Shown here: positions 7,911 to 14,948 of the stretch, piece after piece
How positions within the stretch are numbered: position 1 is the first letter of the stretch
How the letters are laid out: the number at the start of each line of letters is the position of its first letter
Assembly (NCBI GenBank): GCA_026770615.1
Contig: MU631410.1
Span: forward strand, 161,419 to 176,366
Length of the DNA stretch: 14,948 nt
From: Pavlovales sp. CCMP2436
Taxonomy: Eukaryota; Haptophyta; Pavlovophyceae; Pavlovales
Direction: 5' to 3'
Position numbers and translations under genes: made by a program
The notes under the pieces: generated by a model
What the model was told of the DNA's origin: nothing
Databases searched by the model: none
The model's input: only the letters and a program-made list of their open reading frames with translations

Positions 7911-8206
7911 GCTGACTCCCGGGGCCTCCTGGACGCAGAGACTGCGCCCCAGGCGGTAGAAGGGGCATCATAACATAACATAACATAACTTTCAATTAAG
8001 TAGATAGTAACGCTTCGGCGTGCAGGGCTCTCCATCTCCACTACATAGACGCGGACGGCGTGGTAGACTGGGAATCGTCCCCATTGCGGGAGGCATGCGA
8101 GCGAGATCGAGAGTGCTCTGATTCCGCAGGTACGCACCCAAGAAAATCGAGCAGTGAAATCAAGAGCCGTTTCGCGTGTTTTGGAGCTCGACATTGCTCC
8201 ATTCTC
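7911..8206. promoter_or_regulatory. Upstream region of the ArfGAP gene
   Basis: About 300 bp without a credible gene precede the ArfGAP start; the promoter and 5' leader should be here. It holds the ATAAC repeat and a short AT-rich patch after it. The long minus frame that crosses it is antisense to the ArfGAP exons. No TATA box or known operator is evident. Confidence 0.35.
7970..7989 (+). repeat. (ATAAC)x4 microsatellite
   Basis: Four perfect tandem copies of ATAAC lie in the intergenic DNA upstream of the ArfGAP gene. Confidence 0.95.
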
Positions 8207-9609
8207 ATGGCGCCGACCGCGGCGGAGCTCGCGGAGCTCGGGCCCGACGGCCGCGCGATCACCGACCTGGACGCGGTCGCGCCCAAGCCATTCGTGGACG
8301 CCTTCTTCAACCGCTTCTGCGCGCAGGCCGACAACAAGGTGCGCGCACAGCACGGCGCGAATCGGTCGACACGCAGATTCCTCACGCGCGCGCCCTGCGT
8401 CACTCCTCCGCCGACCCACGCGACAGACGTGCTTCGACTGCACAGCAAAGAACCCGTCGTGGGCCTCCGTCACCTTTGGCACGCTGATGTGCCTCGAATG
8501 CTCGGGCATGCACCGCCGGCTGGGCGTGCACATTTCCTTCTGCCGCTCCGTAGGCATGGATAAGTGGACGTACCGGCAGCTCTACCGGATGGCGGTCAGC
8601 GGGCACAAGCGCGCGCGCGCGCACTGGCGCGCGAGCGGGATCGACGCGCAGTCGCAGGAAATCGAGTCGAAGTATCTCACCCCCGCGGCTGTGAAGTACC
8701 GGGCCAACGTGGAGGCCAACTCGGCAGCGGAGGCGCGCGACCGCGTGCCACTGCTCGAGAGCGACCCCGCCGGCGCCGAGCGGCCCACGGTAGCCGCGCC
8801 GCTCGATCCGCTTTTGGCTTACATGAACTCGCTCAGCTCCGCCGCCAAACCGGCCGGCGGCGGCCTATCCAGCCTCGCGCTCGCCAAGGCGCCGCCAACG
8901 ATAGCTGCGAGCGCGGGCGCCTTTCCCGTCGGAATCTCGCCTGTCGGCCCGCTTGGCGCCGACGTGCCGCCCGTGGCGGCGAAGGCGAACCCGGCGGGCA
9001 GCGTGCCGGGCGCCAGCTCCAACCCGCTTCTCGCGTACGGAGCTGGCCTGGCGGCGCTCACGCCACAGCCGGCCGGCGCGGCCAAGCCGAGTGCGGACGA
9101 GTCGTGGGGGGAGGCACCCTCGCCCCACTCGCCCAGCCCACCTGCGCCGAGCGCCTCATCCGGCTCGCCCGTGCCCGCTAATCTGCTGAGCGCGCAGGTC
9201 TTTGCGGGCGTCGCGCCGCTCTCGTCCGAGCTGCGGCCCTCTTCGCTGCTGGGCAGGAAACCGGCGCCCAAAAAGGGACTCGGCGGCGCAGTGCGCAGGT
9301 TCAGCTCCTCCGCGGAAGTGAGCTCGCTCAGCTTCCAAGTGCGCGCCCCGTTCGACCCTAACGCTGCCTTTGCTTTACGAGGCGCCCGCTTGCAAGCGCA
9401 GGCACCGCTTGGCACGCCTGGCCTCACACCTGTCACGTGTCACAGCCGTCACACCCGCGCCCCTGCCTCCGTCCATCCCCCGTGCGAACTGTGCGCAGCC
9501 TTCCATGCCGCCCCCAGGTGAGGCAGCGCAGCTATCGATGGTTCCGCTCTCCATTGGCCGCATAGCGAGTGAACCAGCCTACGGCGCTGGCGCGAGCATG
9601 GGTCGCTGA
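8207..9609 (+). CDS. ArfGAP2/3 (Glo3)-type Arf GTPase-activating protein, three exons
   Basis: ArfGAPs trigger GTP hydrolysis by Arf1; this subtype works with COPI coats at the Golgi. The inferred exons are 8207-8338, 8427-9338 and 9499-9609, all joining in phase 0, for 384 residues. Exon 1 gives an N-terminal helix ([16 protein letters not shown]). The 88-bp intron then splits the domain just before TCFDC. The zinc finger is CFDC, 16 residues, then CLEC (C46, C49, C66, C69), followed by [16 protein letters not shown] with the expected arginine finger at R74. [10 protein letters not shown] is typical of the ArfGAP2/3 branch. After residue 130 the protein is Ala/Pro/Ser-rich and disordered. 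[15 protein letters not shown] (near 326) matches the KKGLGA motif of ArfGAP2/3. Exon 3 is less certain. It would end in [13 protein letters not shown], loosely like the ISSDxFFG Glo3 motif. Without that splice the frame stops at 9521. A strong donor-like CAGGTGAGG at 9515-9523 leaves room for other endings. Confidence 0.85.
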
Positions 9610-10135
9610 GCTGCGCGCGGACAAAGCCGCAGCTCACTTCCTCGCTCCGGTGCCTGGCGCAAATGATTTGAGCATGCGCATCGCTCGGCGCCGCTGGCTG
9701 CGCAGCGGGGTGAGCGCTCGGGACCCGAGGGGGCCGCACCAACCCAGTGCAGGGTGGGGCGTTCTCACTATTTTACAGGAACTTACAAAACTGGGCGCGG
9801 CGCCATGCCCCTACGCCCCCGACCAGGGGCTGCACGTGGGGAGGAATTTAAAAAACTATTATTTTAACAAGACTGATGCGGCGCGCGTAACTCGCCGAGC
9901 GGCTCGCCAGTCGCTACCTCATACTAATTAACATACTTACTAAAAAACGCTGCCTAGCTAGTACGCCCTCCTAAATTTGATCAAAAACAATAGTCAATTG
10001 AATATATTTATGATAGGGAATATATAATTATGTTACTATTTTATTGTACTACTAAAAATTAACTTATAATATCTCAGACTCGACATCGAGTTGGATTTTT
10101 GGAGTTTGTTTTAAGAGTGAATGAGAGAGATCGAG
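9610..10135. other. 3' flank of the ArfGAP gene, AT-rich intergenic
   Basis: No gene is supported. A 120-codon plus frame (9569-9931) has no recognisable motif. An acceptor-like TATTTTACAG at about 9769-9778 could belong to an alternative last intron of the ArfGAP gene. From about 9930 the DNA is strongly AT-rich with A/T runs, as expected of intergenic sequence. Confidence 0.4.
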
Positions 10136-10167
10136 AGAGAGAGAGAGAGCGCGCTCTCTCTCTCTCT
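10136..10167. repeat. Perfect 32-bp GA/TC palindrome
   Basis: A run of GA dinucleotides turns at GCGC into TC dinucleotides, so the 32 bases equal their own reverse complement (centre between 10151 and 10152). It can form a cruciform. It ends 14 bp before the left inverted repeat of the chromodomain unit. Confidence 0.95.
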
Positions 10168-10488
10168 GAATTAGTTAGGAACTAACGTCAAAACCCCTAT
10201 GGTGGGACACTTTTGGACATATCGGGTCCCAGACTGGTTACATGAGGTCTGACAAGGGCGCTTGATGGCCTGGGGGATAGCCAGGGGTGTTGTCGAAGTA
10301 CCCCTAGAAGCATTGCCTATCCGAACAAGCTACCGGCCCGCCGCTGCAAGACATGTCAAGTGCGGTAGAGAGAAAAAAAACTAAAACGGGCCCGATCGTG
10401 GGACAGCCGACCCCGACGCGCATCGGAGGGCCTGAAGGCCCCCAAAGCGGGCCGGCGGCGAGCGGGGGCGGAGGGGCATTCCCCCCCA

Positions 10489-10719
10489 TCACCCCCTCGG
10501 CGGGGGCCGCGCATTGCCGGCCTCCTTCCACTCCGCGATGAAGTCGCGGACGAGGTCGGCGTAGCCCGGCAGGTTGACCTCCGGCTCCCACGTGAAGTCG
10601 ATCGGGTTCGTCCACCCATCCCACTCGACCTCAAACTCGACGAGCTTGGATCCCATGCGCGCGTCGTGGATCATGGACGGAGGGAGCTTCTCCTGCTGCA
10701 CCTTACTCGACCGCGCCAT
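10489..10719 (-). CDS. Small chromodomain protein (76 aa)
   Basis: Chromodomains bind methyl-lysine tails of histones. This protein has LVEFEVEWDGW (residues 26-36), then TWEPEVNL (43-50) and a closing helix ADLVRDFIAEWKE (54-66). This is the strand-strand-strand-helix order of the fold. W33 and W36 stand where the aromatic cage residues of HP1-type domains lie. A third, N-terminal aromatic is not obvious, so binding may be altered. I start at the ATG at 10719; one more codon upstream is GTG. The protein ends shortly after the helix in a Pro/Arg tail, so it is a chromodomain and little else. Chromodomains are known at the ends of chromovirus integrases and in some transposases. A lone copy inside a TIR unit may be a remnant or a targeting factor. 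No introns are needed. The upstream A/T-run patch at 10744-10760 may belong to its promoter. Confidence 0.7.
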   Translation of the reverse strand: MARSSKVQQEKLPPSMIHDARMGSKLVEFEVEWDGWTNPIDFTWEPEVNLPGYADLVRDFIAEWKEAGNARPPPRG

Positions 10720-11108
10720 CACGCCGCCGAGATCGCGGCTGCAGAAAAAATTGTTTTTTTGACGATTTGCGCGGCAAAGCAGTTAGCCGCGAAATCTCAA
10801 GCTCTTGCGACGGCACCGGCATTGGCGTGTCCGCCTGCTCACAGGGTACGCTAGGATCTATCAGCGAACTCAGTGGCCGCTCCCGTTCGTGCGCAATTGT
10901 AATTCACGTCGAAATCACGGCCGAAATTTCTGATTCGTCGCAACGCGCGGCGCGCTCGCACGGCTGATCAAGAAGTCGGACAGGGGTGTGCGCTGGCTTG
11001 CTGGACGCGCCTGGGCGTGGGCTATCCGGCGCTCTAACTCCCGTCGCAAAATTCTAAGCCGTTAGCGCGTAGACTCAATCGCGCGCAAGTGTTCCACAAT
11101 AGGGCCCC
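10720..11108 (-). promoter_or_regulatory. Interior 5' part of the TIR unit, upstream of the chromodomain gene
   Basis: This non-coding stretch within the TIR-bounded unit should hold the promoter of the chromodomain gene. It shows an A6/T7 patch near 10744-10760 and no credible additional frame on either strand. Confidence 0.3.
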
Positions 11109-11135
11109 GTCCCACCATAGGGGTTATGACGTTAG

Positions 11136-11441
11136 CTGGTTTCTAGTAACTTATAACCAGCGGTAATTGACAAAATTAATGTTGAATTAGAGTAAGATTT
11201 AGAGCTATCCCGTGGAGTCGCGCGGCATCGTGAACTGCGCAGCCGGCCCGCCTGGCCGCCTCGCGGGCGGAAAGTTGCCGAGAAACACGGCGCTTTTTTT
11301 CTGTAGTGCTGGTGGGTGCCGCCGGGTCCGAAAGGGCGAGAAGGCGCCACGCGTCGAGGGGGAAGAGGGAGGGGCAGAGGAGAGCTCGCCGGCTGCTCAG
11401 CGCGAGCGCGAGCGCCGCACCGCGCGTGCGCGCGCGGCGGC
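11136..11441. other. 3' flank of the RCC1-BTB gene
   Basis: About 300 bp lie between the TIR unit and the RCC1-BTB stop. It contains a hairpin with CTGGTT and AACCAG arms at 11136-11160, directly against the TIR end. GC-rich sequence resumes from about 11210. It probably includes the 3' untranslated region of the minus-strand gene. No gene is supported. Confidence 0.4.
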
Positions 11442-13917
11442 TCAGGCGGGCACGCGTGTTCGCTTGCCGAGCTGCGAGGAGATCTGCTCGATCTTCTGCG
11501 CCGCCCGCAACTTGATGGCGCCGATGAGGTGCTTGGGCAGCTTGCCGAACTCTGGGCAGTGCTGCACGGCCTTGAGGTGGTGCACGATGTACTGGATGCA
11601 CTGCGCGCCCAGCTCGGGCGCGGCACAGCGGTCGGCGGCCATGAGGACGGCCACAGCGATTTCCTTGTTGAGGTGGAAGGTGAGGAACTGCGTGCACAGC
11701 TCCTTGAGGCCAATCAGGCCGAAGCGGTGCGCCGCCTCGAGCAGCTCGAGCGCGTTCAGCTCGGTGATGGTGTTCTCCGCCTGCCCGTTGTAGCAGTGAC
11801 GCAGCAGCGTGCGCATGATGCCCACAGAGATGTCGCTCACCGCCAGCTCCACCTCGCCGTCCACGCGCGGCGCGGCGACGAGCAGCTGCTTGAACGCCTC
11901 GGAGGCGCCGGCCAGCACAACTCGGTGCGCGCGGATGACCTCGCCCTGGTGGATAAAACAAAACAAAACAAAACAAAAAACGAATGAATGAATGAATTAT
12001 ACTTAATAATAGTCAGTAATACTTTTCAGCGCGACGACGATGTAGTGAACGAAGATGATCAAAGTAATCACGATGAGAAATGAGAAATGAGAAAGAAAAC
12101 ATCATAAGTGATGAATTATTGATGATAGATTATAAATAATGACTAATCAATCATTATAATAGTTCAAAATGGTGCGGATAGCCTCGCCTCGAGCGGAACG
12201 ACAAGAAAGGGGACAGGGAGAGGAGGAGAGGGAGGGGGGGGGAGGGGGGGGGAGTGAGGAGGAGAGAGAGGGCAGGGAGAGGAGGAGGGGGGTGGGGGGG
12301 GTGATGGATGATATGGAGGGGGGGGGGGGGGGGGGGGGGGTGTGTGCGCACCTCGACGCGCAGCACGAGGTCGCTGAACTCGATGTTTGCGGCGAAAGTC
12401 TCGAGCAGCGGCAGGCCCAGCCCGCGCAGCCCCAGCTCGGCGGTGGGCGTCTGCCACTTCTCCTTGGACACGATCACCAGCAGCGGCGCGTCCTGCGTCA
12501 GTCGCAGCGCCGCGGGCATCACGTGTGTGCGCGGCGCCAAGTTGAGGTGCGCGGGGATGGGCTGGTGGTCGGGCACCGAGCCCACCACGTTGGTGCACGA
12601 GACAGAGAGCCACCCCGCCGCCGTCTGGCCCCACGCCCACACGTCTCCCCCCTCGGTGAGCGCGAGCGAGAAGTAGGCGGAGGCGGAGACGCCCACCACC
12701 TTCTTCCCCTCGAACCCGACGATGCGCGCCGGCTGCGGCACGCACGGCTCCCCGTCGTCGTGCTTCTGGAACACGGCCTTGTTCGCCAGCCCGAGCCGCC
12801 CGCGCAACGCCGAGCCGAATGCGTAAATGGAGCCATCGTCTGCGAGGCAGAGCGAGTGCCATTCGCCGCAGGCCGACTGCAGCACGCGCGTGTTCGGAAA
12901 GGTGTCGAGCTTGGTCGGCCGCGGCTGGTACGGGTCGCCGTCCTCATCGGTCAGCATTTTGGCCGTGTGCTTTTTGGACAGCCCTAGCCGGCCGTACTTG
13001 GCGCCGCCCCACGCCCACACTTGTCCCTCGTCGGTGACTGCGAGGTTGTGTGCACTGCCGCACGAAACCTGCACGACGGTCTCTGTGATTGCATCGAGAA
13101 GCGTTGGCCGCGGCTGGAATGGCATGCTGCTGCCCTCATCGACGGGTAGCGTGGCGAGATTCTCGTTTCCCTCCCCGTCTGCGATGCCCAGCACGCCGTA
13201 GTGCGCGCCGCCCCATGCGTACACGCGGCCACTCTGCGTCACGGCGAGGTTGTGGATGTTACCGCACGCGATCGAACCCACCTGCGTATCAGGGGATGGA
13301 GAAGGATTGGTCAGCGGGCGCGCTGTGCAAGCCGCAGCGCGGTCTGGACGTGTGCGAGGGCACGCCGCAGCTCGGCGCGGCGCCCGGCCGTCCGGCCGAG
13401 CGCGGGAGATGCGCGCCGCTCTCCCGCCTTTCTTGCGTACCCGCTCCTGTCCGAAGCCCTCCACGAGCACCGGCGTGGGCTGGTAGGGGTCGCCGTCCTC
13501 GTCCAGCGGCATCGTCGAGATGTCCGCCGGGCCGAGCCGGCCGAAGATGGCGCCTCCCCACGCCCAGACCCGGCCGCCCTCCGTTAGCGCGAGCGAGTGG
13601 TTGGAGCCGCACGCGAGCTGAACCAGCCGGCAGCCGCCGAAGCCGTGCACCAGCACGGGAAGCGGCTGGTAGGGCAGGTTGTCGTCGTCCGTGGGCATAT
13701 CTGCGGAGGCGGGCGCGGCCAGCTTGCCGTAGTTCGCGTCGCCCCAGGCGTAGACCTCCCCGTCATCGGTCAGCGCAAGCGAGAAGTCCTCGCCGCATGC
13801 GACCTGCGAGAGGGTCTGCTGCTGCAGCCCCTCGATGTCGAACACGCGGGGGAGCGATCGGGTGTTCCCGACCGTGTACACCTCGTCCACCGTGCCCGCG
13901 TGCTGCAACGCGATCAT
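11442..13917 (-). CDS. RCC1-propeller / BTB-BACK fusion protein, three exons
   Basis: The inferred exons are 13917-13441, 13281-12352 and 11945-11442 (636 residues); both introns fall in phase 0. The N-terminal two thirds form an RCC1 beta-propeller. At least six blades are marked by VYAWGDANYGKL, VWAWGGAIFGRLG, VYAWGGAHYGVLG, VWAWGGAKYGRLG, IYAFGSALRGRLG and VWAWGQTAAGWLS, each preceded by the ACG.xHSLALT type of strand. An unusual recurring insert DEDGDPYQPxP follows several blades. A BTB domain begins at about residue 460 (IEFSDLVLRVE, joined by splicing to GEVIRAHRVVLAGASEAFKQ), followed by a BACK-like helical region to the end. This order is that of RCBTB-type proteins. BTB domains commonly dimerise and recruit cullin-3, so a substrate-adaptor role for ubiquitin ligase is likely but inferred. 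The ATG at 13917 is the first in frame just before the propeller; the frame is open further upstream to about 14001 without another ATG. Intron 1 (13440-13282) has no stop in frame. Confidence 0.88.
11946..12351 (-). other. Intron 2 of the RCC1-BTB gene, rich in simple repeats
   Basis: The 406-bp intron has a GTGCGC donor at its 12351 end and a TTTATCCACCAG acceptor at its 11946 end. The acceptor's pyrimidine tract is an (AAAAC)n run on the plus strand (about 11955-11980), next to GAAT repeats (11982-11998). At the other end lies a polypurine tract on the plus strand. Retaining the intron keeps the frame open for 65 Pro/Leu/Ser-rich codons until a stop at 12154. Confidence 0.85.
12189..12340 (+). 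repeat. Polypurine tract with 23-base G homopolymer
   Basis: About 150 bases are nearly all purine on the plus strand, with several runs of eight or nine Gs and a final G23 at 12318-12340. It lies inside the RCC1-BTB intron, 10 bases from the 5' splice site, where the transcript reads as a C-run. Quadruplex or triplex DNA is possible. The homopolymer length may be unreliable. Confidence 0.95.
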
Positions 13918-13970
13918 CGCGACCCTCGGGCAAAGCCCGGGCCACGGCTCAACTTCCACGCTACGCTTCG

Positions 13971-14112
13971 CAAATTTAATTAAATGAGTCGGGACGTTCA
14001 AAGAATAGAACTATTATTTAAAAACGCTCAGGCTCAATTCGACGGCTGTCGGTACAGTCGCGTCCTTCAACCCCAATTTTTTTTCTTCTCACGACTCATT
14101 TAATTAAATTTG
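13971..14112. repeat. 142-bp foldback with perfect 21-bp arms
   Basis: The arm CAAATTTAATTAAATGAGTC plus G at 13971-13991 is repeated as an exact reverse complement at 14092-14112. The 100-bp spacer has no gene. No duplication is evident in the flanks. The left arm ends 54 bp upstream of the RCC1-BTB start codon, so the unit overlaps that gene's probable promoter. It could be a very small TIR element or a pair of mirrored binding sites; each arm holds TGAGTCG, close to bZIP sites. Confidence 0.8.
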
Positions 14113-14460
14113 GGGGGTCCCACGATGGCGGACATCCGCGCGCAGTCGCGAGAGGCCGCGCACAGGCTACCCGACCCCCACCAGCGGCCTCTTGGGTGTG
14201 ACACAGGTGCTGTATGCCCGACTATGGTCGTCCTCTGGCGCCTGAGCGTGCTGCCCGCGCGCGCACGGGCCAGGTGGTCGCGTAGGGGGGTGCGGGGTGG
14301 ACCTGACCCGATCTGTGTCCCCTTCTGGCGACACTTGGGTTCACGCCTCGCGGTGCAGATCGCGGGCGCCGCCGGCCGCGAGCATTCGAACCATGGTCAA
14401 ACACCTTATCGCGGTCCACTTTGACGCTGACGGCCAGCCAGCGCGACCCACCGTTCGGAT
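14113..14460. other. Intergenic, no supported gene
   Basis: Short plus frames exist here. One starts at 14125 with MADIRAQSREAAHR, and another, starting at 14393, reads MVKHLIAVHFDADGQPARP before a TGA. Neither is recognisable nor long enough to trust. No repeat or RNA gene is apparent. Confidence 0.35.
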
Positions 14461-14948
14461 TTGAACACGCTTGGGGCGCGGGCGTGCGAATCGAGGCTCA
14501 CATACCCCCATCGATGCGCCCCCCCTGCCCGCACGCGCGCAGAATCGTGTTACTAGTAGTTTACAATGTCGCTACACGGCATCGCCTTCATCATCTGAGG
14601 ATTCGGTCTCGGCCTCGCTCCCCGACCTCGGCTCTTCTGCGTCGTCGACCTCGCCGATCTGGTCGGATGCCTCCTCGCCCTCGAGCTCGAAGTCCTCATC
14701 CGCCAACTCTGGCTCGGAGTCGCGGCCGCCCGACGAGCCGCCCGAGTTGGAGCCGCATCTCCTCAGGCTCCTGAACGTCGGGTCCTCGGAGCCGTCTGAG
14801 CAGCCGGAGGGGCTGCAGCTCCGGCCGGGTGAGCAGCCGGCGGGGCTGCGGCAGGGGCAGGCCGCGCCGCGTCAGCATCACCTGCTCGACGCGTCGCCTC
14901 GGCCCGCAGCCGGCAAGCTGCAGGCCGCGCCGCGCCAGCTGCTGCTGG
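14461..14948. CDS. Partial GC3-rich coding region at the window edge, strand undecided
   Basis: Two frames that share the same third positions are both open and both show strong GC3, so codon bias cannot choose between them. The plus frame is open from after the TGA at about 14460 to the window end. It is Ser/Pro-rich, then Gln/Leu-rich (EPHLLRLLNVGSSEPSEQPE, with AAPRQ seen twice), and it lacks an ATG. The minus frame runs from 14871 to a TAG at 14574-14572 and reads as an acidic tail ending in TESSDDEGDAV. Such tails are common at the C-termini of nuclear proteins. It is closed upstream by a TGA at 14874-14872 and would need a splice. A third option, a Leu/Arg-rich minus frame open from the edge to about 14694, is weaker. 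I recognise no domain in any of them. Confidence 0.4.

Larger units (their letters stand above)
10182..11135. mobile_element. TIR-bounded unit carrying a chromodomain gene (954 bp)
   Basis: The left end CTAACGTCAAAACCCCTATG plus GTGGGAC (10182-10208) is repeated as its reverse complement at 11109-11135, with one mismatch in 27 bases. Subterminal TGGGAC (10203-10208) and GTCCCA (10226-10231) form a further small inverted pair. I find no obvious target-site duplication outside the repeats. Inside lies one small minus-strand gene with a chromodomain and no transposase. It is most simply a non-autonomous DNA transposon, but a foldback created in another way is not excluded. Confidence 0.7.

Noticed and set aside
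7742..8557. 271-codon minus frame
   Set aside because: Antisense to ArfGAP exons and crosses the ATAAC repeat; no motif.
13089..13979. 296-codon plus frame
   Set aside because: Antisense shadow of the RCC1 propeller exons, Arg-rich with no domain.

Overview
The window looks like nuclear DNA of a GC-rich unicellular eukaryote, most likely a microalga of the haptophyte or pelagophyte kind. This placement is inferred. Genes have short GT-AG introns. Coding exons are very GC-rich, with G or C in most third codon positions. Intergenic DNA is AT-richer and littered with terminal-inverted-repeat (TIR) elements. The proteins are eukaryotic housekeeping and regulatory types: ATG7, ArfGAP, RCC1-BTB, HAD phosphatase and ankyrin. 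No prokaryotic operon, rRNA, tRNA or CRISPR array is visible.

Layout. Positions 1-1430 hold a CCG/poly-C tract and a broken minus-strand reading frame resembling an OTU cysteine protease. It is interrupted by a 420-bp TIR element with a 4-bp target-site duplication (TSD). Positions 1537-2363 (minus) are a two-exon ankyrin-repeat gene, with a possible extra 5' exon near 2580-2717. A second copy of the same TIR element, reversed and with its own 4-bp TSD, sits at 2761-3145. Positions 3310-5559 (minus) are an intronless ATG7, the E1-like enzyme of autophagy. It is divergent from a HAD-type phosphatase gene at 5817-6557 (plus), across 257 bp.

Positions 6558-8206 have no firm gene; one plus frame at 7395-7910 looks like decayed coding sequence. 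Positions 8207-9609 (plus) are an ArfGAP2/3-type gene with three inferred exons. Positions 10182-11135 form a unit bounded by 27-bp inverted repeats that carries a 76-codon chromodomain gene on the minus strand. Positions 11442-13917 (minus) are one three-exon gene that joins an RCC1 beta-propeller to a BTB-BACK region. A 142-bp foldback with perfect 21-bp arms lies just upstream of its start. The right edge (14461-14948) carries a GC3-rich open region whose strand I cannot settle.

The housekeeping genes act in separate pathways: ATG7 in autophagy, ArfGAP in Golgi/COPI traffic and RCC1-BTB probably as a ubiquitin-ligase adaptor. Nothing suggests a gene cluster. The most unusual content is the mobile-element layer: the OTU remnant, the two-copy TIR family with 4-bp TSDs, the chromodomain mini-gene and the small foldback. 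Exon boundaries were inferred by eye from GT-AG signals and phase.
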